Counted from the stretch's first letter, positions 11,961 to 23,742 are shown. The stretch: DNA of 64,000 nucleotides from Enoplolaimus lenunculus (GCA_030248215.1 JASANG010003525.1:1-64000), one strand, 5' to 3'. Made by a program: numbers and translations. The notes: a model not told the origin generated them from the letters alone.

Positions 11961-13967
11961 AGTAGTTGTTGTTGTCGTTGTTGTTGTGGTAGTGGTTGTA
12001 GTTGTTGTCGTTGTAGTTGTAGCTGGAGTAGTAGTCGTAACTCCGGCTGCAGCAGTAGTTGTTACTGGTACTGGTGTAGATGTAGTCGATGTTTCTGAAA
12101 AACAAAATTGAAAAATTGTGTACAATACGTATCGTGGGCGTTCCAGCTTTAATTTTGAAAATATTACTGACGATTAAATAAAATCACAAACTATTAAAAC
12201 AATGCCAAACGATACATTTGAGCTTATCTGAAATGACACAAATAAATACAGAAAGAGTGTTTTATGTAATGTGGGCGTTCCAGCTTTAATTTTGAAAATA
12301 TTACTGACGATTAAATAAAATCACAAACTATTAAAACAATGCCAAACGATACATTTGAGCTTATCTGAAATGACACAAATAAATACAGAAAGAGTGTTTT
12401 ATGTAATGTGGGCGTTCCAGCTTTAATTTTGAAAATATTACTGACGATTAAATAAAATCACAAACTATTAAAACAATGCCAAACGATACATTTGAGCTTA
12501 TCTGAAATGACACAAATAAATACAAAAAGAGTGTTTTATGAAATGTGGGCGTTACAGCTAAAATAAAAAAAATAATACTGACGATTAAATAAAATCACAA
12601 ACTATTAAAACAATGCCAAACGATACATTTGAGCTTATCTGAAATGACACAAATAAATACAGAAAGAGTGTTTTATGTAATGTGGGCGTTCCAGCTTTAA
12701 TTTTGAAAATATTACTGACGATTAAATAAAATCACAAACTATTAAAACAATGCCAAACGATACATTTGAGCTTATCTGAAATGACACAAATAAATACAGA
12801 AAGAGTGTTTTATGTAATGTGGGCGTTCCAGCTTTAATTTTGAAAATATTACTGACGATTAAATAAAATCACAAACTATTAAAACAATGCCAAACGATAC
12901 ATTTGAGCTTATCTGAAATGACACAAATAAATACAGAAAGAGTGTTTTATGTAATGTGGGCGTTCCAGCTTTAATTTTGAAAATATTACTGACGATTAAA
13001 TAAAATCACAAACTATTAAAACAATGCCAAACGATACATTTGAGCTTATCTGAAATGACACAAATAAATACAGAAAGAGTGTTTTATGTAATGTGGGCGT
13101 TCCAGCTTTAATTTTGAAAATATTACTGACGATTAAATAAAATCACAAACTATTAAAACAATGCCAAACGATAAATTTGAGCTTATCTGAAATGACACAA
13201 ATAAATACAGAAAGAGTGTTTTATGTAATGTGGGCGTTCCAGCTTTAATTTTGAAAATATTACTGACGATTAAATAAAATCACAAACTATTAAAACAATG
13301 CCAAACGATACATTTGAGCTTATCTGAAATGACACAAATAAATACAGAAAGAGTGTTTTATGTAATGTGGGCGTTCCAGCTTTAATTTTGAAAATATTAC
13401 TGACGATTAAATAAAATCACAAACTATTAAAACAATGCCAAACGATACATTTGAGCTTATCTGAAATGACACAAATAAATACAGAAAGAGTGTTTTATGT
13501 AATGTGGGCGTTCCAGCTTTAATATGAAACTTTAACATTTTGAAAACAAACCATTTACAATCCCAGATGAGACCGAGGCATTCGCAAAATATCCTCCCAA
13601 ATTTTGTTTTAAGATACATGCGCCACCGTAAATATTGCCATCCCACGTCCAACCAGTACAACCGATGACTTGACTACAAATGTAACAGCATAGAAATAGA
13701 AAATATTCATGTGAGAAAGGGTTAATACGAAACTTTAAAATTTTCAAAACAAACCATTTACAATCCCAGATGAGACCGAGGCATTCGCAAAATATCCTCC
13801 CAAATTTTGTTTTAAGATACATGCGCCACCATAAATATTGCCATCCCACGTCCAACCAGTACAACCAATGACTTGACTACAAATGTAACAGCAACTTGTC
13901 TTCGCTTGCGTTGATGACGCAAAAATTACCGTGCCGACTAAATCTTGACCATCCCATAAACTGCAGG
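9834..13967 (-). CDS. PAN/Apple–Thr-rich stalk–transmembrane protein (3' part of gene)
   Basis: Gene model made of three exons that splice in a consistent phase: 13,755-13,967, 11,858-12,094 and 9,834-9,964. The first encodes a PAN/Apple-like module with paired cysteines, a GCTGWTWDG core, a CILK motif and a closing SSGIVN. The second encodes a Thr-rich, mucin-like stalk of about 79 residues that should be heavily O-glycosylated. The third encodes a short Cys-containing linker, about 27 hydrophobic residues and a stop, i.e. a type I membrane anchor with almost no cytoplasmic tail. Each intron interrupts a codon after its first base, the usual arrangement for shuffled extracellular modules. 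The 5' exons with the signal peptide were not found and should lie above 13,967. What is seen: domains and splice phases. What is inferred: a cell-surface adhesion or recognition role. The gene symbol is unknown. Confidence 0.7.
10112..10552. repeat. Tandem repeat, 110-bp unit, 4 copies
   Basis: Four near-identical direct copies beginning ACTTCAATAGAAACGAAAA near 10,113, 10,223, 10,333 and 10,443. Copies differ at a handful of positions. It lies in the intron between the stalk exon and the terminal exon of the PAN gene. Confidence 0.9.
10553..10845 (+). repeat. Interspersed repeat, family J, copy 2
   Basis: Directly abuts the 110-bp tandem array and matches 4,215-4,530 in reverse orientation. 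No coding capacity. Confidence 0.6.
11042..11261. mobile_element. Near-perfect palindromic element, family E, copy 1
   Basis: Begins CACTGCAAAAAATGGTGAGT and ends with the complement. The two arms of about 100 bases are inverted repeats built of GACTC/GAGTC words, so transcripts would fold into one long hairpin. Copy 2 is at 61,790-62,008. Confidence 0.85.
11400..11550. mobile_element. Family C element (short)
   Basis: Starts in a GGTTAGTGGCGGAATG block, has a brief TTAGGC-like core and ends GGCCCTGTTCTATGCATTGG like other copies. Confidence 0.55.
11858..12094 (-). CDS. Threonine-rich stalk exon
   Basis: Acceptor TTTTTCAG at 12,095-12,102 and donor GTAAGA at 11,852-11,857. The exon encodes TSTTSTPVPVTTTAAAG, then a long run of Thr from an (ACA)n-like microsatellite, then STTTSMSKD. 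The run is interrupted by alternative Thr codons and the splice phases agree with both neighbours, so I read it as coding and not as an accidental microsatellite. The opposite-strand poly-Val frame is a shadow. Confidence 0.65.
12134..13521. repeat. Satellite array, 137-bp unit, about 10 copies
   Basis: Direct copies start at GTGGGCGTTCCAGC near 12,134, 12,271, 12,408, 12,545, 12,682, 12,819, 12,956, 13,093, 13,230, 13,367 and a last partial copy at 13,504. Most are identical over long stretches. The copy at 12,545 differs in a cluster (GTTACAGCTAAAATAAAA). The array fills most of the intron between the PAN exon and the Thr-rich exon of the membrane-protein gene. Confidence 0.95.
13537..13692 (-). 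pseudogene. Partial duplicate of the PAN exon
   Basis: Repeats the 3' half of the PAN exon and its donor (compare 13,740-13,893) with very few changes. The first half, including the acceptor, is missing. Instead the duplicate abuts a 28-base piece of a piggyBac-type MITE end (13,698-13,724). Without its own acceptor it is unlikely to be spliced in as a full module. Confidence 0.6.
13755..13967 (-). CDS. PAN/Apple-like domain exon
   Basis: Acceptor TTTTTTAG and donor GTTTGT bound 71 codons that cover one whole module. Visible residues: CSLWDGQDLVGTVIF near the start, a Cys-Cys pair followed by YICSQ, GCTGWTWDGNIYGG, ACILKQNLGG and ANASVSSGIVN. The Cys spacing and the Trp-rich core followed by a C-x-L-K motif fit the PAN/Apple fold, which binds proteins or sugars. 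The exon is phase 1 at both ends. Confidence 0.7.
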
Positions 13968-14762
13968 CTAAAAAATCAGTCACGAAAAATTAAATCCTAT
14001 TCACATTCGTTCAAGTTTTCGTTCAAAAATAATGTTAAATGAGTAGCATTTGCAGCCTGCAGTAGCGGCCCGTTGCCAGATGGAGGCCAGCGGGGATTCA
14101 GCCCCCCCTGGCAGAATTTTGGTACCCGTTGATAATTTTCAACCTTGTTTGTAAGTCATCCGAAACACTTGTATGCCCCTCCTGAAAAATATTGTTTCCC
14201 TCAACGTGATCTGTTACCGAGTCCGTGTTGAGGTATGTTCGCGCTGCAAAAACTTGCTTAAGGCGATGATCAAACAAAGAAGGCATAAATAGCAGTACCG
14301 CAAATGCCTGTGAATATTTTTCAATCCGCTGATATTCTCAAATAATTTTATGACACTTTTATAAAAACACAGAAACGTCTGAAGCCTGATCAGCGAGAAG
14401 TTCTTGGAAAAATGTCACTGCTGGCACCCATTTCAATTACATTTAGTGTTCTTTGAATAAACTTAAATTATTAATTTAATATTTTTTGTTTTAAAATTTT
14501 AATTTCAGTCCTGTGACGTAGAATTGGCAATTTCATATTCCACACGAGCGATTGGGATAAATATATACAGGAACAGATGTTAAAAAATTCTTTTTATAAT
14601 TCTGCAGGCAAAATATGTACAGGTCAATCTTACTTTGACTGGCAACCAAGTCGAGGTCACAAGTTGAATATACTATAACGATAAGTATAAATTTAAGCAA
14701 CATTGTATTTACAATATATATATAAACGTACAGTTTATTCTGATGTAATAATCAGCCTCTTA
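13968..14762. other. Intergenic or intronic DNA upstream of the PAN exon
   Basis: No gene recognised. Near 14,080-14,110 is a G/C-rich word (GGGGATTCAGCCCCCC) of the sort that marks transposon ends elsewhere in this window (20,250-20,300, 52,310-52,350). A minus-strand frame at 14,098-14,286 has no similarity that I recognise. Confidence 0.4.
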
Positions 14763-15214
14763 CTGTAATGACCCGAATAAGATGGTGTTGGGTAATAACA
14801 GTGGGGTTCCCATTTTGAGTCCCAATCAATAGGATTTCGTATCCCTAATAAGAGTCCGCAAGCGGATACAGTCCCTAAATCCTAATTAGAGTCCATGAAG
14901 CTCAGTTATCCTTAATTGTAGCGCAAAAATGACTCCAGGACCAAGTAAATTGAATACGAAACCTTAAAGCGTACTTAAATTTTGAAAGTACATTCCTATT
15001 AAGTACAACCTTGCATTATCAGTCAAGCTATTGACACAAGACAAAAATATACGTTTAATTCAACGGACAGTTGTAGTATCGGATATATATCAGTAACGAA
15101 GGGTGGCGGAGCGTAAGTTAAAAGTAAATAACAGTCCGTAACCGAATAACAAGTGGGGTACCCTCTGGAGAGGCCAAATAAATATCAGCCCCCCTCTTAT
15201 TCGGATCACTACAG
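14763..15214. mobile_element. MITE family A, copy 3
   Basis: TA-flanked, both ends matching CTGTA(G/A)TGACCCGAATAAGA and its complement; interior as in the other copies. About 450 bp, no coding capacity. Confidence 0.85.
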
Positions 15215-17154
15215 TAACGCGGCAATAGAGACGGGGTAAAACAAAACCAAGTTCTTTAAAATATTCGGTGGTACATTGGCACGAAACAATGTGTCAAACT
15301 TTGAACTTCAAAAGAAGCAATTAACCAGAAATTCCACGATTCGTAAAATCAATTAAGCAATAGCATGCAATCAGAATTAAAGTTAAATAGACCATACCTA
15401 ATTGACGGCGCTGTGACGCTTTTTAAAACGAAACAGGCATCATTTAACTAAATTTCGTACGGGGGTTCCTGTAACCTATGGATTTACGCCGAACCGATCA
15501 GTTTTGGTTTTGACATTAATAAAATCAGAATGAACATGCTACAAGTAAAATGTTTTAGGTTTTGCGGCACACGCAATTTCAGCTTTGTCTCTTTATCGTA
15601 TTGGTTCTGTCAAACTGGTTGTGCGACTTTTTGAAACCATAAATTTAAGTGAGGCCAGTCGCCGCCACAAGGAACCAGCGAGTTTGTCGAGAAAAATTTC
15701 ATTTTTCGTCCCCAGAAAACTTTTAGCCACACTTGCAAGTTATACAAAAGCTTCTATTTATGTTACTCCAATATTTTTGGGGCCCACGTTTGCCTGTTGG
15801 GCTGCCTACAGGCTTTAACTTAGTTAAAAGGAAACGTCCTGTAGACAATTTACACTTGTAGACATTAGCCCTGTAGCCTGTGACTCAAAAGTCCACCGCT
15901 CTATCAACTCGGCCATACGCTATCCTGGTACATCGTTAATATCAAATGACTTTTTATGCGCATATAATACACCGTTATATTGAATGCAGTGAGTATACAC
16001 AAATTCCTTTGAAGAAATTTTATTCACTAAAAGATCAAAAATAGGTTTGGTCCAAACAAGGTGGACCAAGGCAAATTATTCTGGGTGACTACGTTTCAAC
16101 CGTGTGTTTAAAAATATTCTATTTTTAGTGAAATTACTGGCATTATTTTAAAAAGGTGGATCTCAACTTTTAAGAAACAAAAATGACTGTTTAAATAGTG
16201 TTGAATTATAAACTTGATTGCAAAATTACTACCCCGACACATAAACTGCTAACAATAGAGACGGCCTCCGGGCCGTGTAAAAAAATCGACTTTTGAACAG
16301 TTTTACCATTAGTGACTTCGGATTAGGCTTGCGTTTAGGAAAAGGTTGTGTTCACGCTAAACTCTTGCCATGACCTCTTCAAGATTGTGCGCGCAACGTT
16401 ATTCCGTGGATCTACAATAGAGTACAGGCTCAGGCTTTAGACATTTTTTCCTAGGCTTAGGCTTAGGTATATGTTTTTACTAGTATTCCGTCCTTGTTCT
16501 ATACATTGGGCCTAAGCAAAAGCCTTCTTATAAAATAACTTAATTTTACTTAATTAAGATGAAAAGTGCGTAAGAGCACTAACCTCTGTAAAAATTCCTC
16601 GTTGCAAAAAATAAACTATTAATTTTGTATATTTATCGTTGGGTCCACTGTATAATTCCATATAGCTAAAATTGGCTAAAACCACAATATTCATGGCCGT
16701 AATGTATTTATCTCAAGTTTTTCGAGCCAAAAAATCTAATTTAGATTTATGTCACCTTACAAGATATAACTTTTTGGGAATCGAAATGTTTTAAACATAT
16801 AAGTACCGCATTTCGTTATCAATCCTAAACAGTTTGAGCAAGCTTTACATATATTTCGCCCTTGGTTCGGAAGGTATTCAATGTGTGGTATTAAGGTAGA
16901 AACGTGCAGTAAAAGTAACGAAAACGGATAGTGATCAAAATAAGCCGGAAAAGAATAAAATTAATTATAAGGATAAAAGTTTTAAATATGTTCCATTTTT
17001 CTACTAAAAACTTTGAGCTGTGCAAATATTCACCCGGCTGAGTTAACTCTTTTTATGGAAGACACCTAAATCACAAAAATTAATTTAATTATTTCTGCAT
17101 CAAATACAATAATTTCAGAATATTTGCACTAAAGACACAGGATTTTTCAGTAAG
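15215..17154. other. Repeat-rich DNA without a recognised gene
   Basis: Contains a tRNA-like SINE scrap (15,890-15,937), a family C remnant (16,425-16,510) and, near 16,890-17,060, a diverged dispersed repeat (AACGGATA...AAATATTCACCCGGC) that recurs near 54,890, 59,600 and 62,100. The 77-codon plus-strand frame at 15,585 has no recognised similarity. Confidence 0.45.
15890..15937 (-). mobile_element. tRNA-like SINE fragment
   Basis: On the minus strand GGCCGAGTTGATAGAGCGGT is a good Pol III A box, followed by an anticodon-stem-like GGACTTTTGAGTC. There is no convincing B box or acceptor stem, so this is a SINE scrap or tRNA relic and not a working tRNA gene. Confidence 0.4.
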
Positions 17155-17159
17155 TACAA

Positions 17160-17470
17160 CCAAGAGTGGATGATCACTCTTTATAACAAGAGTGTGCAAC
17201 TGGGTACACTCTGTGTATTAAAGAATGTACCCGACACGCGTTGCGGTTTTGGCCTACCCCCTTGTTTAGGGGGGTATGTAATGCTAATAGCAAATTGTAA
17301 CCCCCCTTGCTTAAGGGGGGGTAGGTGTACTGAAGCATACTTTATTGTTAATCTCTTGCTTAACCCCCCCCCATTGAGGGGGGTCGAACAAAAATGCAAC
17401 GCGTGCTGGTACATTTAGTACCATGCACAGGTCAGGCATATGCACACTCGTGGACATCATCCACTCTTGG
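17160..17470. mobile_element. MITE family B, copy 1 (5-bp target duplication)
   Basis: Ends CCAAGAGTGGATGATCACTC and complement; flanked by TACAA on both sides. Interior has three C/G runs (ACCCCCTTG, CCCCCCTTGC, CCCCCCCATTGAGG). Related copies at 54,019-54,161 (TTAAA duplication) and 56,211-56,528 (TTATA duplication). Confidence 0.8.
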
Positions 17471-17475
17471 TACAA

Positions 17476-20250
17476 CTAAAGCAGAAAGATTACGGAATTT
17501 CGGGTAACCGTTTCCGTTATTTTTACGATCTGCTTATACGACAAAATCATGTGTCGTTTATACGCTCTTAGCTACAATGATTTTCTACAGACAAGAGGAA
17601 TGTTTTGATTTATTGCTAATCAATCGGCAATCAATCTAGCTTTAACGTCAATAGGTGTAATGTGCAATTTTAGCCGGTGTTACATTTTTTATTTTAATGG
17701 TTTGTGTTGAAAGTTGCGAATAAAGAGTTTTGTAAAGTAAATTGAGCGAGTAACGTCAATGCAATATAAAGCAAAAAATAAGAGCTTAAAGCGGCTAACG
17801 GTACAGAAATTTTGCGCAAAATTTACGCGAGTAAAGCGCAGAGCGGCTAAAAAATCATTACCCACTTAAATCTCTGATCACGACCAGCGGTTTTACGAAA
17901 TATTCATTAATTATTGCCTTATCTTAGCGAAATTACTACTTAATCTTAATTGAGTACTTGTTGTGTATATACAATTTACTAATATTACCTGGCTCTTAGT
18001 GAACTTTGAAATCAATCCAACCTTCAGACAAAGTCGTTCACCACAACAAATAACGCAACAGACTGGCTGTTTGGTTTATTCAAAACTCAACCAAAGCAGG
18101 ACACAAATATATTTCAAAGCCTTAGAACACAAGTTTTTGTTTATACTCAAAGAAGTCAATAGCAGATTTGAGCGTTTTAAATGCTATATACCGGAGCAAT
18201 TGTTTTTCTTTAATCTTGTTACTAAGCGATAAATTTAAAAGTTTTAAGCTAACGAGGTGGTGGCTTGATTTATGCTTATATTGAATGTTTTCGTTTCGTA
18301 GGCCGTGCCCGTGAATGCTGCAGATAGAGTCAGGTAATGACAGAACTCGTGTAAACATTTTTCAAGCACCAATATCAAACTTTTCCTAAATGATGAGTTT
18401 GCATGTATCTATATTTATCTATGTATATACATATATATAAATATATAAGCATATATATAAATATATATTATATATAATATATAATATATAATATATATTC
18501 AATTTTAAGGTTTGGAATTTGAATGAATATTAGAATGGAAGTATATACAGGATACCAAATACAACGCACCGATAATGAACAGTGGTAAGAGCCAGGGGCT
18601 TATCCAACGTGGGACAGCCTGAAAATTCCTATGCACTTCCAAAGAAATTCCTAGGGGGATAATGGAGTAAAAACATGCACTTTAACAAACTAATTGAAAT
18701 AATATGTGTCAAATGTTGAGAACATTTTCTCGCTGGCTCGGAAAAATCTGCTTAAATACTTTGTAGCCTTTCGAAACTTCTTGCTTTACACCAGTTGTAA
18801 AACAATCATTTTGATAAGACGTGCTTAATATCCGAAAAAGATAAGTAACCGCGTCAATTGGCAAAAGCTTTAAAATTTCTAAACCGAAGTCTGGTACAAA
18901 ACCGGTTTGCTTTCGGTTTAATTGGCAATGAAATAGAACAGAGCCGCAACAGTAGCATAAGCATATTTCTAAGCCTAAGCCTAAGCGTAAGGATGAGCTT
19001 ATACCTAAGCCTTAAGCAAAAAATAGTCTAAAGCTTGAGCTTACTCTATTGCAATTCCGCAGGAAAACGTTCCGGCCCTGTTCTATACATGGACCAAGTG
19101 GAGAATGTTAATTTTTATTACGACGAACAGAAACATTCCTGCCACTACTATTTGGCTAGAAAACACACTTTGAGATTCAAAATAATCATAGTTATTCTAG
19201 AAACATTAAGCACGGCAGGTCTGGGTTAAGATGTAAATCTGCTGTCTGCAGGAACGGCGTGCGTTGGGCTAGTCAAGCCCCTCAAACAGGTCCGAGGGGA
19301 GGCGCCTATAACTGTTTTACAGCTCTATAACTTCGTGGTTGGCGAAAAAATTTCAGTTTGTCAAGGTGGGCCTCCACGGGACGCCTCCAATTGGGAGGTT
19401 TGAGGGCGATTTCGCCGCCCCCCCTGGATTTGACACTGCAAACTGGTCACACCATTGCAGGATGTGATATCGAATTTAAACTTGAGGAAAAATATTTCAT
19501 CTCTTTTGCAAATTTCCTACTAAACTCCGCTTTATCAGGGCATTCTGTGCTATTTTTGAAGTGTATTCCGATATTTCGTCAGTTAAGAAAAGCAACTTCA
19601 TCAATTTATAAAATAGAATTCTTCAAATTTTACGACCACCAAATCGTAGCCTTTTCTGTAGCCGTTCGTACCACGATGACAACCACAAAATGACGTGACC
19701 GTTATTACAACTGACGTCATTTACGTTTCAGCTGCGAATTTGTCGCCACAGTTTTCAGTTACACAATTCTTTCATAATTGTCGTCTTTGATCAGGCTGTA
19801 AAACCAAAAAACCTGCTGCAAGAAAACCCACCTGTGATCGTCGCAATTTGTTGCTTTCGTTTATTCCAACTGTACTCTTGATTCTGGTTTCACTCGATAT
19901 TTGCTCCGTTCAACTCAAATCTTCTTTCAATCTGCTCTAAATTTCTCCGTCAACTTCTGCTCGGGTTTACCATATAATTATCCTGCTACATTTTTGATGT
20001 AATTCAGCTTGATTCTGATATACTCAACCCCCACGAACAATGCCGTCAATATCTTTCATGAAATCGTCTATGGAAGTTTATTTTCTGCAGTTGAACCCGA
20101 ATTAGTTGGTTATACACCATACGATTTTTGATCCCGATTTCATTTTCAAATTCATTTCCAGCATTTTCGCGTGAAATAACCCCCAGAATGTCGATATTTC
20201 CACCTTTTCAATGACTTGCAAGTAAATTTGAAAATTTTCTAGGGGGGCTA
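17476..20250. other. Intergenic DNA with scattered repeats
   Basis: Contains an AT-rich tract (18,409-18,500), a family C element (18,930-19,092) and, from about 19,250, GC-richer sequence with GGGGGGC-type words near 19,380-19,430 that looks transposon-derived. No gene that I can support. Confidence 0.4.
18930..19092. mobile_element. Family C element
   Basis: Starts ATAGAACAGAGCCGCAACAG, has a CCTAAGCCTAAGCCTAAG core, CAAAAAATAGTCTAAAGC and ends CCCTGTTCTATACATGG. Confidence 0.65.
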
Positions 20251-22500
20251 AAATTTTTCCAAATGAGGGGGCTGAGCCCACCCCCTGCTTCTCCCTTGGC
20301 TATAGGCCCGCTGCACCTTTATAAAAGGATCGTTTTATACCACCCAGACATCCTGGTGCCGAGCCGGGATGAGTGTGGATCTAGTCATGAACTCAACGAG
20401 AGTACATCGTTCGGTGTAAACTCGTATTTTAAATTCAACATGGACTCGGCCCACAATCATCCATAACTTGCACCATTTCAAAGTAATTTAAAACGTATCC
20501 CATAATTATCTTTAATTTTTATTTACAATTTTCATTCAATCAGTTTTTTTGTTTGACACATTATCTTTCAAAATACCGATTTAGTTGCTTTGTTAAAACG
20601 AATAGCTTCAGGTTAATAATTACAAATTAGTAAGTATTACATTTTAAGAAATTATTAATTTAATTGAAGCATCAACCTGAAATATGCTGCATTGACTTCA
20701 ACCCAAATCCAAACTTTAAACTGGAGAACAATATTTAGTAAAACTAGCATATGAATGCTACACTTAACATGCGTCAAATTGCAGCTGACCAAACTTGCAC
20801 ATGTGAACGCCAGGGTACAATCAGTGGTAAAACGTATGAAAGTCAGAATTTACCAAAAATTACAGGCGCAGTAGATGCAGCAAAATTGTGTACTGAAATA
20901 ATATAAAATTTGCTAATTTTAGCAATAATCAGTTAATCGTTGCGCAAAATTTGTCGTTGAGGTTATTTTTTTAAGAAATCTCGGCAATTAATGACGCCTT
21001 ATTACAAGGATCGTGGCTACACTGCGCCAGGCGTCCCGTGAGAAAGATGAGGTCCCTATAAGCCTGAATGGGCTCGACATTTTATATTGTGGCCCGATAC
21101 GCAGCCCTTTTCGTTCACCAGTACCACGTCCTTGTAAAAAATCGTTCAATCATAATTGTAAACTGAAGATTATTTGCATCCTGCCACAGAATTCGATGTT
21201 TAGACCGTCGAAGGTTTTGAATGAATTTTCGGACAGTAGGGATAAGAGATGAAAGTGGGACAGGCTGCGGCCACCCCAGGCATTAATATCGGTCAACGCC
21301 ACCACGTCCCACACCGCCCGTGCGGTACCACGCCCCACTTCCATCTCTAAGGCTGATGTGCCTGGTACGGTCTTTGCGTAGCTACGAGGCCCTGTTTAGC
21401 CTGAAAATTCAGACCATCGCGCCGAACAATTCAGAATGTATCATACGCCGCTTAAGTCGGTCAGCTTGTCTACCACAGCGTATCGGAGGAGCTACGGCTC
21501 GTACAGTTTGAACTAGACGCCGATGGGTTATCCAGTGGTAGCCTTGATTTTCGAGAAGGTACAACATGAAAACAAACATTTTGAACGAACCAAAGCAAAA
21601 TTTAACATCTGAGATGCCCTAAAAGTGAATCCACCCTCCTTATCACCAGAAGCTTCTGGTTCCGCTGCTGCTCAGAAGCCCACTCAATCCGCTGTTGAAC
21701 GAGTGCACGTCTGGTTCAATCTCCATACCAGCGAGTGACTCGATGACGCACATATTGCTGTCCTGAAAGTTCCGTTCATGCCTGCCAATAAAAACTGTAT
21801 TCATCAAAATTCGCTCCACTAAATACTATATTCGTAATTTACTCTATACAAGCAACAACCTTGAGTTTTAGCCATGTTATACTTACACACAAAGACGCTG
21901 AAAACCTCGCAAAATTTACTTTATTATATAAAACTTAACACATTTAAACACATGTATGCCGTAACTTCAAAAAAACCCAGCAATAAACTAAGCATATGAA
22001 ACCTATATTCCTTGCATTTCTCATCAACGGCATTGCCCGGATTATATTTCGAAAGTGGATAACTCTAAACCGCACCGTTTTGCTGGCGAGGGTAGCGAGA
22101 AAGTTTTTTGACCTCTTTTACTATCCAGCAGGTTATTCTAAAGCTTCTAACTGTGCTTACTTTCTCGTCCGGCTAAAAATTTCGGTGGAGTGCGCATTTC
22201 AGGTATCCCCCGTTGCCTATGAACTTGTGTGTATGAGCAAACGCAACACGCCTATACGATCGACTATACGCACTTTTAGTGCGTCAAGTGCATTGGTGCA
22301 AACTACAAACAATTTTGCAACTGCAAATTTTCGTCTTGCAGCGCACAGTAAAAATTATAAATATATTAGAAATACTCAAAATGTCTCGGCGATTTTATAT
22401 ACATGTACAAGTACTACAACAGCGCTAAACAAGAAGTTTGTCCTTGTAAAGCGACGTTGCGCTATAAATTTTAAACTGACAAGATGCCACACATACATAA
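20250..22500. other. Unassigned region with possible coding relics
   Basis: Two plus-strand patches read like protein: about 20,320-20,466 (PDILVPSRDECGSSHELNES, then a stop) and about 21,440-21,800, where fragments such as HSVSEELRLVQFELDADGLS and AVERVHVWFNLHT occur in different frames. Neither has an intact start or clear splice sites and I do not recognise a family. A 177-codon frame at 21,996-22,529 shows no domain and runs into the (CAA)n tract. Confidence 0.3.
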
Positions 22501-22512
22501 CAACAAAACGTA

Positions 22513-22557
22513 CAACAGCGCAACAATAAAAACAACAACAACAACAGCAACAACAGC

Positions 22558-22595
<38 letters not shown>

Positions 22596-22665
22596 CTGCA
22601 ACAACAACAACAACAACAGCAGCAGCAACAACAACAACAACAACAACAAGAACAACAGCAGCAGC

Positions 22666-22742
<77 letters not shown>

Positions 22743-22780
22743 GAACAACAACACAACAACAACAACAACAACAACAATAT
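22513..22780. repeat. (CAA)n microsatellite with CAG interruptions
   Basis: About 270 bases of CAACAA repeats with scattered CAGCAG, ACTGCA and AAGAAC interruptions. All six frames give homopolymers (Thr, Gln, Asn; Leu, Cys/Val on the other strand), which explains the long open frames here. Confidence 0.9.
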
Positions 22781-22937
22781 TTGATTAAAACTACACACCA
22801 GAAATGGAACCGTTAGGCTTGGGCCAACCATGCTACCACTATTTCGCGTAACATCGTTGCGCAACAACTGCTACTTCAGGTGTGCATGTATATCTAAAAT
22901 CTGTTGCTGTGTTATCTTTACCGAATGTAAATACAAG

Positions 22938-23742
22938 CAACAACAACAACAACTACACAACCACCAACAACAACAATAAAACACCAAACAACAACACCAA
23001 CAACACACAACCACCACCAACAACAACTACACAACCACCACCACCAACAACAACTACACAACCAATAACACCAACAACAACTACACAACCACCACCACCA
23101 ACAACAACTACACAACCAATAACACCAACAACAACTACACAACCAATAACACCAACAACAACTACACAACCACCACCACCAACAACAACTACACAACCAA
23201 TAACACCAACAACAACTACACAACCAATAACACCAACAACAACTACACAACCACCACCACCAACAACAACTACACAACCACCACCACCAACAACAACTAC
23301 ACAACCAATAACACCAACAACAACTACACAACCACCACCACCAACAACAACTACACAACCAATAACACCAACAACAACTACACAACCAATAACACCAACA
23401 ACAACTACACAACCACCACCACCAACAACAACTACACAACCAATAACACCAACAACAACTACACAACCACCACCACCAACAGCAACACCACCAACTACAC
23501 AACCACCACCAACAACAACACCAACAACAACTACGCAACCACCACCACCAACTACACAACCACCACCACCAACAACACCAACAACAACTACAAAACCACC
23601 ACCAACAACTACACAACCGCCACCACCAACAACACCAACAACAACTACAAAACCACCACCAATAACAACACCAACACAAACTACATCACCACCAACAACA
23701 ACACCAACACAAACTACATCACCACCACCAACAACAACATAG
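22938..23742 (+). repeat. 27-bp minisatellite encoding a Pro/Thr repeat in one frame
   Basis: Nine-codon units of two main types are mixed: TTTTQPPPP and TTTTQPITP, with shorter related units toward 23,740. One plus-strand frame stays open for 286 codons (22,882-23,742). This could be a mucin-like stalk exon resembling the one at 11,858-12,094, but the frame ends in TAG, no acceptor or donor convinced me, and no neighbouring domain exon was found. I annotate the repeat, not a gene. Confidence 0.85.

Noticed and set aside
11869-12111. Plus-strand poly-Val frame.
   Set aside because: Antisense shadow of the Thr-rich exon at 11,858-12,094, which alone has splice sites in phase with neighbours.
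22376-22867. Poly-Cys, poly-Leu and poly-Thr frames over the (CAA)n tract.
   Set aside because: Homopolymer translations of a microsatellite on both strands; no flanking domain or splice support.
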